This document shows, piece by piece, positions 9,673 to 18,492 of a stretch of 64,000 nucleotides of DNA. A program made the translations under genes and the position numbers. Position 1 is the first letter of the stretch, and each line of letters opens with the position of its first letter. The notes beneath the pieces were generated by a model, which was given only the letters and a program-made list of their open reading frames with translations, was not told where the DNA came from and did not search any database. This DNA comes from a virus, in IMG/VR virus record IMGVR_UViG_3300030102_003270, positions 1-64,000 of that record. One strand, given 5' to 3'.

Positions 9673-9957
9673 ATGAAATTAAGGCATAAGATGATAAGCA
9701 AGGCAATTGCTTTGATGGGTCATGTCTATGTCTACTTAGATAGTAAGATGCCTCCAGAAACAGGACCAATTCTAGGATTAGAGATAGACAGTGATTTTGA
9801 GAAAATGACAAGAAGGGAACTATGTAACCACATAGAAAACAAATTTGGGTTGGAGAAAGATACTTTTTGGTATTTGCAATCAACACAGAAAATAAGATAC
9901 TGCTGCCAGAAAGCAAGAGAGTTGATGAAACCGAGTAAAATGAACAGGGGATATTGA
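9673..9957 (+). CDS. Hypothetical protein, 94 aa
   Basis: A 94-residue basic protein preceded by the AGGTGATAAAATG start cassette. It contains a helix RRELCNHIENKFGLEKDTFW and a CC pair (RYCCQKARELM), which could pair with the earlier Cys, but no clear zinc ligand set is present. It lies two genes upstream of the terminase ATPase. Function unknown; it could be part of the packaging machinery by position only. Confidence 0.65.
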   Translation: MKLRHKMISKAIALMGHVYVYLDSKMPPETGPILGLEIDSDFEKMTRRELCNHIENKFGLEKDTFWYLQSTQKIRYCCQKARELMKPSKMNRGY

Positions 9958-9958
9958 T

Positions 9959-10387
9959 ATGAGTTGGTTTAAAATCATAAAAGAAGATGATTATGATGAA
10001 GCGAGAAGAATATTGAACAGGCCAATGGAAGTAGAAGATTGGATGAAAAGAACGATGAAACCGCATACTCAACATAGGAACTGTTGTGAATATACACAGG
10101 AGAAATTCAAGTTAATGCCCAATTACAGAAATGTGCATGAAGATATTCAAGAATTCATCATGGGTATAAATTGCAAGAACAACGAAGAATCAGATACTCT
10201 ACTACTACTTTTGGAAAACATAGATGAGGATGGTATGGAACTGATGAATGATGCTATGATAGAAGAGGGTTTGACTCCTCCAAGCATAAGTGAGTTAGAT
10301 GCTAATGTCAAAGCAATGAGAGAACTTCTAAAATTCTGGCAGACCTGTGAGGCAGAATCCACAGACAAAAGAGGAGTTCCACAGTAG
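9959..10387 (+). CDS. Hypothetical protein upstream of terminase, 142 aa, with SW-IIK tag
   Basis: Begins MSWFKIIKEDDYDEAR, a clear copy of the shared tag, then a helical protein with HRNCCEYTQEKF in the middle and a long amphipathic helix toward the C terminus. It directly precedes the large terminase gene, where small terminase subunits usually lie, but no helix-turn-helix DNA-binding domain is obvious, so I do not call it TerS. The tag suggests it belongs to the same set of head-region proteins. Confidence 0.7.
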   Translation: MSWFKIIKEDDYDEARRILNRPMEVEDWMKRTMKPHTQHRNCCEYTQEKFKLMPNYRNVHEDIQEFIMGINCKNNEESDTLLLLLENIDEDGMELMNDAMIEEGLTPPSISELDANVKAMRELLKFWQTCEAESTDKRGVPQ

Positions 10388-10398
10388 GAGAGAGATTA

Positions 10399-11838
10399 AT
10401 GAGTGGGATGGAAGACCTAAATTTCTCTCACACAATGGATATGGAGTTATCTAAGAACTCATTTCCATATTTCTTTCAGAATGTACTGGGTATGATGTAC
10501 CCAGAATACATGCAAGAATGGTTAGAAACAATGGAGAATACAGATAGAACAGTTATTGTTTGTAGCCGTGACCACGGAAAGTCAGTATTCATGCACTCAT
10601 GGGTAGTATGGAATTTAGTATTCCAAGAACCACCATATCAGATGCTATACATATCATCTAACCAAAAGCAGACACTCGTTCACATGAGAGAGATTGATAG
10701 ATATTTCAACATACCACAACTCAAGAAATTTAGGCCATCTAGAGGATGGGCGATAGGTAACATCCAGTTGACAAACGGCAATTCTATTCTAGAAAGGTCG
10801 GTAGGTTCTCAGATTCGTGGTCTTCACCCACAGGAGATTATCATTGACGACCCCTTGAAGGAGTTTAGTTTGGCTGGAATCAATAGAGTTACTGATTGGT
10901 TCTTTGGAGACATGATACCTACGCTTCATCATACTGCTAATCTTAGAATGATAGGCACTCCGTTCACATATACTGATATTTTTACTCAATTAGAGGAAAA
11001 TGCAGCGTATACCGTTAGAAAATACCCATGTTTAGACTCAAATAATGACCCTCTTTGGCCGGAAAGGTGGAATTATGAAGCATTGATGCAGAGAAAAGCA
11101 GAAATAGGCTCTCTAAAATTCACTAGAGAGTATTTGTGCATACCAATATCAACAGGAACGGCATTATTTGGACAAGAACACTTGGAAAATGCGAAAAATG
11201 AGCATTTGATATTGAGATTAGGCAATAGAAGGGATAAAGGCTACAAATACTACGTTGGTGTTGACCCTGCCATCTCAACAGACGGAGATTACAACGTAAT
11301 CATAGTCTTAGAGGTAGATGAGAACATGAATAAGTCAATTGTTCACATAGATAGGGCCAAAAACGTGCAGTTTAGAGAGAATATAGAGAAACTTAAATTG
11401 ATTGGTCAGATATTTCAGCCAGAAGTGGTTTTGTATGAGACAAATACATTCGCAAAGGCATTTACGCAAGAGTTGAGAAGCGTTACCGATATGAATGTTA
11501 GAGACTTCAATACAACAAGGAGAAAAAAGCAAGAAATCATCTTGGGTCTTCAGATGAATTTCGAGAATAACAAAATACACCTACCCTATGGGGATAACAA
11601 TAGTAGGAAGATGACGATGAATATTATCGAGGAACTATCCATGTTTTCAATCACTGATTCTGGTAAGTTTGAGGGAGTTGGAGCGCACGATGACTTGGTA
11701 ATGGCCCTTGCTTTAGCAAATGCGGCCTCTCAAACGCCTTCTGAGTCCTTTATGCTACTAGACGACCTAGAATTATTTGATGGCCCACAAAAGCCTTCTA
11801 TTGGACTTCCTGTGGGAATAGCAGGTTTGAACTTTTGA
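10399..11838 (+). CDS. terL: Terminase large subunit (packaging ATPase-nuclease)
   Basis: 479 residues, a normal length for TerL. ATPase motifs: Walker A-like SRDHGKS (residues 56-62), preceded by TVIVC; Walker B IIIDDP (147-152). The C-terminal RNase H-fold nuclease shows YYVGVDPA with Asp289 and a late acidic motif GAHDDLVMALALA, typical of the metal site. It powers DNA translocation into the prohead through the portal and cuts genome ends or concatemers. The start at 10399 has GGAGAGA upstream. The portal gene lies one gene downstream, as expected. The intervening gene is the LAGLIDADG fusion. Confidence 0.95.
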   Translation: MSGMEDLNFSHTMDMELSKNSFPYFFQNVLGMMYPEYMQEWLETMENTDRTVIVCSRDHGKSVFMHSWVVWNLVFQEPPYQMLYISSNQKQTLVHMREIDRYFNIPQLKKFRPSRGWAIGNIQLTNGNSILERSVGSQIRGLHPQEIIIDDPLKEFSLAGINRVTDWFFGDMIPTLHHTANLRMIGTPFTYTDIFTQLEENAAYTVRKYPCLDSNNDPLWPERWNYEALMQRKAEIGSLKFTREYLCIPISTGTALFGQEHLENAKNEHLILRLGNRRDKGYKYYVGVDPAISTDGDYNVIIVLEVDENMNKSIVHIDRAKNVQFRENIEKLKLIGQIFQPEVVLYETNTFAKAFTQELRSVTDMNVRDFNTTRRKKQEIILGLQMNFENNKIHLPYGDNNSRKMTMNIIEELSMFSITDSGKFEGVGAHDDLVMALALANAASQTPSESFMLLDDLELFDGPQKPSIGLPVGIAGLNF

Positions 11839-11851
11839 AGAGGTGAGAGTA

Positions 11852-13168
11852 ATGAGTGAATTGACGGAGCAAATGCGTGAAACTGCTGATAAACTAGACG
11901 CTGCCGATGAAGAGGCAAAAGAAGCAGAAAGAGAATTACAAATAGCAATAGAAGAAACTAAGAATGCATCTGATTGGTTAGCATCTCAACCTTTGATGGG
12001 GGATGATGACCTAATCAAGTTGTTCGCAAGTGAAAGAGAAATTAACTTATCTCAAGCAAAGAATACACTGTTCACATATCCCAGAAGATACCTAATCAAA
12101 GGAAAGGATGTTCCTTCTATCGTCAAGGAGATGAGAACATACCGAAGAACCTTGAAGGGAAGTCAGAAGGTACAGTTCACAAAGTCAATAGACAATCTGA
12201 TAGATGCTTACACCGACCATTTAGGCAAGTGCATAGATAGCATTCATTGGATTAAGAAATACAAGGTTCCACTACAATCTATGGTATTGAACGAGGAGCA
12301 GTTGTATAAGTTGTATCTAGTAAAAGAGGAAGAGAAGAGAAGAAAGATGGTAGATAGCCTATGCAAATATTGGGAAGCAAGTCTAGAAAGAAAGGAAATA
12401 CCATTCAATAAAGAATACGCTAGTCTAACAAAGCAGATGACTAATGAAAAGAAAGCCTTCAAATTATTGCTAAAGGAAACCCCTATAAGCACATCTCCTA
12501 AAGACGAGATTAGGAAGGCCATCCTAGATTCTGTTTGTTATAATCCGGGTATATCTGCTAGACAGATACATGACCAGTTACCTAAGAAACTACAAAACAG
12601 AAGTTCTTCCAGAATAATAGCAAAATTAGCAAAAGACGAAAATATAACAAGTGTTGATGGTGCTTACTATAAAATAAATGATGAGATTAAAAAGAATATA
12701 TGGGCTTATACTGCTGCCTTTATTGATTCAGATGGATATATTACAATGGATAAAAATCATAACCCAAGAGTAGGTTTAGTAGCGACAGGAAATAGAGGAA
12801 AGGCATTCATGTTGGAGATGCACAAATCAATAGGGATGGGAAGATTGCATTTAGACCAAAAATCTCCACAAGATACCAGACTAATAAACAGACTTAATTT
12901 CTATTCCGGTACAGAAATAACAGACTTATTGACCAAATGCTTACCACATTTTAAATTAAAGAAAAATAATGCTAAAGTATTATTAGAATTAATTAAGATT
13001 AAAAAAGAAAATAAGAAAGAAGATTGGTATAAAGAAAGAAAGGGAGAGTTATTCAAATTGATGAAGTATTATAATCATAGTGATAACAGCAAATTCGATT
13101 GGAAGGCATGGGATATTGACATAGATAATATTTCTAAACTCGAACAGAACAGTAAAATGGAGTTCTAG
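11852..13168 (+). CDS. Coiled-coil protein fused to winged helix and LAGLIDADG endonuclease domain
   Basis: ATG 11852 is chosen because AGGTGA lies 6-11 bases upstream; a GTG at 11843 overlaps that site. Residues 1-215 are helical (N-terminal coiled coil TADKLDAADEEAKEAEREL). Residues ~216-280 look like a winged helix (DEIRKAILDSVC... GISARQIHDQLPKK). Residues ~290-395 carry one LAGLIDADG motif (YTAAFIDSDGYI) with the following strand and RLNFYSG, typical of homing endonucleases. The DNA for the last ~500 bases is markedly richer in A and T than its surroundings. A homing endonuclease appears to have joined, in frame, a gene lying between terminase and portal. The N-terminal part is unrecognised. 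Confidence 0.8.
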   Translation: MSELTEQMRETADKLDAADEEAKEAERELQIAIEETKNASDWLASQPLMGDDDLIKLFASEREINLSQAKNTLFTYPRRYLIKGKDVPSIVKEMRTYRRTLKGSQKVQFTKSIDNLIDAYTDHLGKCIDSIHWIKKYKVPLQSMVLNEEQLYKLYLVKEEEKRRKMVDSLCKYWEASLERKEIPFNKEYASLTKQMTNEKKAFKLLLKETPISTSPKDEIRKAILDSVCYNPGISARQIHDQLPKKLQNRSSSRIIAKLAKDENITSVDGAYYKINDEIKKNIWAYTAAFIDSDGYITMDKNHNPRVGLVATGNRGKAFMLEMHKSIGMGRLHLDQKSPQDTRLINRLNFYSGTEITDLLTKCLPHFKLKKNNAKVLLELIKIKKENKKEDWYKERKGELFKLMKYYNHSDNSKFDWKAWDIDIDNISKLEQNSKMEF

Positions 13169-13170
13169 AA

Positions 13171-14823
13171 ATGGTGCAAGAGAGAAGAAGATTCACCCTC
13201 ACTAATCTATTTAGGAGGGCGACCCCAAAGCCGGAAGATAGGAAGATATTCAATCCCGGCATACAAGAAAAAGATACAAGTTATATGATAACTTCACCAA
13301 TACTCTATCATGTTGCTCAGTCTTCTGTAATAGTCAGAACTTGCACAACCCAGTTGAAGAATGAGATATTCAGAAGAGGATATACATGGGAAGAGAAGTT
13401 CACATCAAAATGCGGTGAATGTGGCAACGAGCATCAAAGCGCAGTAAAACAGTGTGCTGATTGTGGTTCTATGGAACTAAAGAAACCAGACAAAAGCCAA
13501 TTAAAATATGCTCACAAATTCCTAGATAGATATGTCAATTCATCTGAGCAATTGTTCATTGACGTATTGAAGGAATTAGAGGATGACCTAAACATCATGG
13601 ATGACGCATATATCATATTGGTCAAGGAATACTATATTGACAATGCTGGTAAAATAAGAATGCATAAGATAAATCAGATATATCGTGGCGACCCTGTGAC
13701 CATGCACATCCATTCAGACATGAATGGTGACAAGGGTAATTCTGGCTTCACTTGTATCAAGCACAGGGACCAAATCACAGAAGACCCAGTTGGACATTGT
13801 GAGATATGCGGGGATATGATGTACCCTGTCCATTATGTGAATAGAGTGAACGGAAAGGAACAGTATTACATCGAGGGTGAGGTTCTTCACTTCAGTAAAT
13901 ACAACCCAAGTAGATTGTATGGGCTATCTCCTGTATTGACATTATGGAATCACATAACCACTTTACTTGCTATGGAGAACTACGTCAATTCATCATATTC
14001 CAAGAGCAGAATGCCTAGAGGACTTCTTGCGGTGCAGACTAGAAATATAGACTCAATGAAATCCTTCTGGCGAGGAGTCAAAGAAAAGATGGAGCAAGAC
14101 CCTCACTTCATACCTGTTATGGGTATTGAGGCAGAAAACGGTAAGGGTTCTATTGAGTGGATTAAGTTCATGGATAGTCTGAAGGAAATGGATTACGTTT
14201 CTGTTAAGGACGACCTAAGAGATAGAATATCAGCATTCTACGGAGTAAGCAAGATATTCATGTCTGATAATTCTGCTAGTGGCGGATTGAATAATGAGGG
14301 TATGCAGATACTTGTGACCAATAGGGCAGTAGAGATGGCTCAGACACTTTACAATGAATATGTTTTACCTTTCATAACCAAGGAGTTTGGTATTACAGAT
14401 TGGCAATTGAAACTACCTCCATCGGAAGAGGAAGATGCAATAGCAAAACTAAGGAAGAGAGAAATCGAAGTAAATATTGCAGCATCAATAAAGAATCTAG
14501 GTTTCGAGGTTGATATGGACGATGAAGGAAGATTTACGTTTGAGAAGCCTCCTCCAGAAATGCAAGAAGGAAAGAAGGATAAGGATGAGGAAATAGAATT
14601 AGACCCCTATGCAGGAACCAACATAGACCAATCACAATTAGGACAAATGATGGAACAAGGAACTAGACCTACTAAAGAGGAAGCAGGTAAGCCAGCAGAA
14701 GTAAAGGGACAGACTAGAAACAAACCTAGCATGAGTGTAGGTCCAGACCAAAGATTCACAGGACTACCTAAAGAAGCAGGTAATCAAAACGTGGACAAGA
14801 GGACAGAAAGGAGGGTTGGTTAG
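13171..14823 (+). CDS. Portal protein with two inserted zinc-binding sites
   Basis: 550 residues downstream of terminase. The central and C-terminal parts fit portal proteins: YNPSRLYGLSPVLTLWNHIT, then a long helix, then DDLRDRISAFYGVSKIFM, NEGMQILVTNRAVEMAQTLY and ending in a Gln/Pro/Lys-rich tail. Portal dodecamers form the DNA channel at one capsid vertex and dock terminase and the tail connector. Unusual here are two cysteine clusters in the N-terminal half: C81-C84-C95-C98 (a zinc-ribbon spacing) and C195-H198-C210-C213. Zinc ribbons are not a general portal feature. Confidence 0.9.
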   Translation: MVQERRRFTLTNLFRRATPKPEDRKIFNPGIQEKDTSYMITSPILYHVAQSSVIVRTCTTQLKNEIFRRGYTWEEKFTSKCGECGNEHQSAVKQCADCGSMELKKPDKSQLKYAHKFLDRYVNSSEQLFIDVLKELEDDLNIMDDAYIILVKEYYIDNAGKIRMHKINQIYRGDPVTMHIHSDMNGDKGNSGFTCIKHRDQITEDPVGHCEICGDMMYPVHYVNRVNGKEQYYIEGEVLHFSKYNPSRLYGLSPVLTLWNHITTLLAMENYVNSSYSKSRMPRGLLAVQTRNIDSMKSFWRGVKEKMEQDPHFIPVMGIEAENGKGSIEWIKFMDSLKEMDYVSVKDDLRDRISAFYGVSKIFMSDNSASGGLNNEGMQILVTNRAVEMAQTLYNEYVLPFITKEFGITDWQLKLPPSEEEDAIAKLRKREIEVNIAASIKNLGFEVDMDDEGRFTFEKPPPEMQEGKKDKDEEIELDPYAGTNIDQSQLGQMMEQGTRPTKEEAGKPAEVKGQTRNKPSMSVGPDQRFTGLPKEAGNQNVDKRTERRVG

Positions 14824-15494
14824 TGTGGAAGAGTGTTCTGCTAAAATCTTCTAATTTTAATACGCTTATGGCTTGGTGGTCTAGATACGTTAGACCCGAT
14901 AATGAGCAAAATGAATCCTTCTTGGATATATGGGTTACGTGGGAAGAAATAGAAGCAATAGAGAATAGTGATGCTGTTGAAAGAAGACTCGTTGGCAGTT
15001 ATCCAAGAATACAACTGTTGGAAGAAATAGAAAGAAGGATAGGTTTCTTATTGAAAATTGTAGTGGATGGAGCATATAGTCAAGGAAGCAACATTAGCAT
15101 AAAATACAAAAATGCTGACAATTCTAATCTAGTTAATAACTATGTATACCATGCCAAAGATTATTCTGATATGTATAAAGAACTAATCTTATATGAAAGA
15201 TACAGAGTAGATGACATATCCAATAATATCTGGAACACATCTGTATCGGCACTAAAAAGAAAAAACTATCCGAATATGCAAACAGAAAGAAATAAGCATC
15301 AAAAACTCAAAAGACATATACCTAAAGACTTGTTAGAGAAATTCACAGACGAAGAAGAGGAGAAGATGCTAAAGGTAATTTCCAGTAATGATTATTCATA
15401 CAATAATTATCTGATAATGCAACTGATAAAGAATCAAAGGTATAGTACAGATATAAACGCACTAAGAACAGCATTAAGAGATGTGGAATTATGA
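14823..15494 (+). CDS. Hypothetical protein, 223 aa, with WKSVLLK tag
   Basis: GTG start at 14823, overlapping the portal stop (TTAGTG), and giving MWKSVLLKSSNF, a variant of the shared N-terminal tag; that match supports GTG as the true start. The body is helical, Tyr- and Asn-rich and charged, with a basic helix near residues 140-160 (RKNYPNMQTERNKHQKLKRH). No family recognised. Phage genes right after the portal often encode head morphogenesis (Mu gpF-like) proteins, but I see no such motif. Confidence 0.7.
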   Translation: MWKSVLLKSSNFNTLMAWWSRYVRPDNEQNESFLDIWVTWEEIEAIENSDAVERRLVGSYPRIQLLEEIERRIGFLLKIVVDGAYSQGSNISIKYKNADNSNLVNNYVYHAKDYSDMYKELILYERYRVDDISNNIWNTSVSALKRKNYPNMQTERNKHQKLKRHIPKDLLEKFTDEEEEKMLKVISSNDYSYNNYLIMQLIKNQRYSTDINALRTALRDVEL

Positions 15495-15622
15495 AATGGG
15501 AAGAAATAGTTAAGAAAAAGAAAAAGCCAGATTTTCTGGATTTAGATGGAGATGGAAACAAAACGGAGCCTATGAAAGAGGCAGCGAAAGATAAAGGTAA
15601 GAAGGGTGAGAAAGATGAGTGA
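15491..15622 (+). CDS. Small EF-hand-like protein with KW-IVK tag
   Basis: 43 residues: MKWEEIVKKKKKP (shared tag and a Lys run), then DFLDLDGDGNKTEPMKEA, which matches the calcium-loop pattern DxDxDGNxxxxxxx(E), then a Lys/Glu tail. Similar small proteins with a single DLDGDGK loop occur in bacterial phage structural operons. Its start overlaps the previous stop (ATGA) and its end overlaps the ribosome site and start of the next gene. Calcium binding is inferred from the loop alone. Confidence 0.7.
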   Translation: MKWEEIVKKKKKPDFLDLDGDGNKTEPMKEAAKDKGKKGEKDE

Positions 15623-15827
15623 GAAAAGCGTAAGAGATTTAGAAAGAGAACTAGTCAAGGCTAGAAAAAGAGAAGCCAGCGAGCGTAAAGTTAACACAAG
15701 TAGAAACTTGGATTACATAGGCCCAGACCCTAACTCAGTGAAAAAGGAAAAGCCCGGAATGGCAGATATACCAGACTATATCGGACTACCAAAGAAACAA
15801 AGAAGAAGAACAGAAAACAAGTGGTAG
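15615..15827 (+). CDS. Small basic hypothetical protein, 70 aa
   Basis: I choose ATG 15615 (MSEKSVRDLERE), 8 bases after a GGGTGAG ribosome site, over the upstream GTG at 15606 that lies within that site. A charged helix rich in Arg, Lys and Glu is followed by two copies of a DYIG motif (NLDYIGPDP and IPDYIGLPKK) and a basic C terminus. Function unknown. The repeated DYIG elements might be short binding motifs for a partner protein. Confidence 0.65.
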   Translation: MSEKSVRDLERELVKARKREASERKVNTSRNLDYIGPDPNSVKKEKPGMADIPDYIGLPKKQRRRTENKW

Positions 15828-15829
15828 TC

Positions 15830-17935
15830 ATGAGTTTCATGGATGTATTGAAGGCCAAGCCGATAATCATAGAGAAATCTATGCCTATTGTAAAGGAAGA
15901 CTATACATCCAGACCATTATACAGAAAACTAGAATCTAGGTTAGAGGAAATCAGTGGACTGAGCGCACCTGTTCCCACTATAATGCAAGCGGTTGATGAA
16001 GCAATAAAGGATAGCCAACAGTCTGATGTTGAGTTATCAGCAGAAGAAGAGAAGCAAATGAAGGTGAAGATAAAATCACTCAAGGAAGAATTGAAACTAG
16101 TTGACAAGACTAGCAAAAAAGCATATCAAAATAGAATAGAAAACCTTGAGAAAATCATATCGAGGTTAGAGGAACTAAAAGAAACCCACGATGAAATCAT
16201 GGAAAGATTAGAGCCACTAAAGAAGGAATATAAAGAACTAGAAGGGGGAATGGGGGAAGAGGCTCAGACTAGAGCAAAGGAACTAAATGAAAAAATAAGA
16301 CCTCTAGAGAAAGAAATCAATGAAATAAAGAGTAACATGCGTTTTGCATTTACTGGGACTTTCTCATATCGTCCGGTGTTACCCGAAGAAAAGACTGAGG
16401 GAAAAATGGCTGATAAAGTATCTAAGAAGCCTAGAAACGAGAGACAAAGAGATGGAGATGCAGAATATGACATCACCTTCTCAACAGGGATAGCGAACTA
16501 CAAGAAGAGGGTGGAAGAATACAACAAACTAGAGCCTATCGTAACAAGCAAGAAAGACAAGGCAATAACAAAGGACAAGATAAAACAACAAATAGATTCT
16601 TTGGAAAGGCAAGTTAAAACAGGGAAGAAAGATAGACCTCTTCTAATCACTTCCAAGGGAGGTATAGGTAGGCAGGAGAATGTCAATGCTGTTCTAGTCA
16701 ATGCAATAAGACAACTAAACATGTCAGAATATGCAGATGAAATAGTAGACAAACTCTCGCCTAAGATACGCCAAAGAGTCAAAAGACAAGAAAGAGAACT
16801 AAACAACCAAGAAGAAGCATTGATGCAGTTAATAGATGAACTGAATGCTGAAGAGATATCTAGTTCCACCGAAACAAGATTGCAAGTAAACAATATGCTC
16901 AACAATAGATTCCTATACAATATGACTCTAAACGTATCTGGAGAAAGAGATAACATACATCCCGATGTGGTAAATGCGCTAAGGGAACCAGATGTGTTTG
17001 AGGATGTAGTTAGAAAGATGAAGGAAATAAAACCAAGTCTGAAGAGAGTGAAGTCCAAGGATGTAAGAACAGTCATGCAATCCTTACGAACAGCAAAGAC
17101 AGATGTATCTCAAATAGCGAGACAGGTTCTATCAAGACAATATCCCGACAATATAGAATACAAAGACCTACTAGCATTGAACTCAGAATCGGATTTAAGT
17201 AAATTACTAGACAAACTTGGAATGCTGGTTGCATCATGGGATGCATTGTCAGATAGATTTTTCCTCGATGCAGAAGATGTGGATGAACAGTATTGGTCTG
17301 ATGAAAAGATAGTAGCAGAAATAAAAGAAAGTTGGGAGACACTATTGGAAGATGCACCGGAGATAGCAGGGTTGAGCGAGGAAGAAATGCAATCCAAGTA
17401 TAATGAGCATCTAAAGAAAGGATATAGTAGACTGGTCAAGCAAATGGAAAAACTATACAAGAGCATAATAATGTATTACGATGCAAGCATGACTCTATTA
17501 GATGCATTCATCAGCGCAAAGGGATTCAGATATCAACTACCTGCAACTAGTGATTGGTCGGGAATACTCACATTAGGGGCAGGTGAAAAGAGAGACACTG
17601 ACTTGGCTTTGGAAACCATTAGAAAGAATCTAATGGAGACAAAGAAGGATGTGGATGGACAGCGAACCATAATGAAAGGCTTCATTCCTAATATAGATGA
17701 CTACATGCAATCGCTAGAGGAAGACAATGTAGATAGCACTTTACTCGATGAATATGAAAGAGCCAGCAAAGAAGCACAAAGAGAAAGAGTTAGGCAAGCA
17801 AAAGAAGAAGACGATAAGAAAATAAGAAGGGATAAGGATAATCCTTATTCCAGAAGGGCAACTACCGAGACAATGAGAGAGGCATCTAAGCCGTTCCTTG
17901 AACAGCCAAAAAGAAAGAAAGAAGAAGAGGAATAA
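15830..17935 (+). CDS. Large coiled-coil hypothetical protein, 701 aa, with SFMDVLK tag
   Basis: ATG 15830 gives MSFMDVLKAKPIIIEK, the tag with Phe in place of Trp; an in-frame GTG lies 9 bases upstream. Residues ~65-165 are a long coiled coil (KKAYQNRIENLEKIISRLEE). The rest is helical and highly charged, ending with a Lys/Arg/Glu tail. No enzymatic motif recognised. Together with the 649-residue protein at 5278 it forms a class of large, tagged, Lys/Glu-rich proteins; an internal head protein is my best inference. Confidence 0.7.
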   Translation: MSFMDVLKAKPIIIEKSMPIVKEDYTSRPLYRKLESRLEEISGLSAPVPTIMQAVDEAIKDSQQSDVELSAEEEKQMKVKIKSLKEELKLVDKTSKKAYQNRIENLEKIISRLEELKETHDEIMERLEPLKKEYKELEGGMGEEAQTRAKELNEKIRPLEKEINEIKSNMRFAFTGTFSYRPVLPEEKTEGKMADKVSKKPRNERQRDGDAEYDITFSTGIANYKKRVEEYNKLEPIVTSKKDKAITKDKIKQQIDSLERQVKTGKKDRPLLITSKGGIGRQENVNAVLVNAIRQLNMSEYADEIVDKLSPKIRQRVKRQERELNNQEEALMQLIDELNAEEISSSTETRLQVNNMLNNRFLYNMTLNVSGERDNIHPDVVNALREPDVFEDVVRKMKEIKPSLKRVKSKDVRTVMQSLRTAKTDVSQIARQVLSRQYPDNIEYKDLLALNSESDLSKLLDKLGMLVASWDALSDRFFLDAEDVDEQYWSDEKIVAEIKESWETLLEDAPEIAGLSEEEMQSKYNEHLKKGYSRLVKQMEKLYKSIIMYYDASMTLLDAFISAKGFRYQLPATSDWSGILTLGAGEKRDTDLALETIRKNLMETKKDVDGQRTIMKGFIPNIDDYMQSLEEDNVDSTLLDEYERASKEAQRERVRQAKEEDDKKIRRDKDNPYSRRATTETMREASKPFLEQPKRKKEEEE

Positions 17936-17937
17936 AT

Positions 17938-18492
17938 ATGTGCAATTCTTGTGGAGATGATACTCATGTTGTCAAAGAGGAATTCTCTTCAGATGTATGG
18001 GTCAAAGGATATGATAACTGGAAGAAAGTCCTAAAGAATCTAAGACCAGAAACTATAATCAGACCAGATGAGAAAGATAGAAGCAGAAGCGATGACCTTT
18101 CTTGGATTGCTCCTATTGATGCTGTTGATTTGAAGGACGAACAAGACGTTAGAACAAAAACTGCTGATTGCCCTGAATGCGAATTCATAACCGATGGAAG
18201 CATGGAGGATAGAAGAAAGTCAAAAGAAAACCCAAACTATCCCGGCAAATGCAAAGAATGTGCAGAATATTGGTGTTCAGTTCCATACAATGATAGATAC
18301 TCAGATAGTGGTATGTGTGGTTTTAGGGTATGCGAGAAGCATTGGAAGAAGATGACAAAAAACGGTAAAATAACGGACACAGTAGGAGGCCATCGTTTTA
18401 CAGGAGATTATGATACTACCAGAAGACAATCGGACTATGATGAAGATGGTCAATTTAATGAAGACAGATACAACAGGAGGAATCGGAGATAA
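17938..18492 (+). CDS. Cysteine-rich zinc-binding protein, 184 aa
   Basis: At least ten Cys: N-terminal CNSCGDD, a central ADCPECEF pair, then GKCKECAEYWCS, GMCGFRVC and EKHW. The CxxC pairs in the centre can form one or two zinc ribbons, the last resembling a treble-clef or RING-like layout. Residues 26-34 (DNWKKVLKNL) contain an internal match to the W-x-x-V-L-K tag seen at the N terminus of neighbours. The C terminus is Arg/Asp-rich (NEDRYNRRNRR). Unknown function. Confidence 0.7.
   Translation: MCNSCGDDTHVVKEEFSSDVWVKGYDNWKKVLKNLRPETIIRPDEKDRSRSDDLSWIAPIDAVDLKDEQDVRTKTADCPECEFITDGSMEDRRKSKENPNYPGKCKECAEYWCSVPYNDRYSDSGMCGFRVCEKHWKKMTKNGKITDTVGGHRFTGDYDTTRRQSDYDEDGQFNEDRYNRRNRR

Noticed and set aside
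9959-10387. Small terminase subunit by position before terL
   Set aside because: No DNA-binding helix-turn-helix pattern is visible; I kept it as a tagged hypothetical protein.
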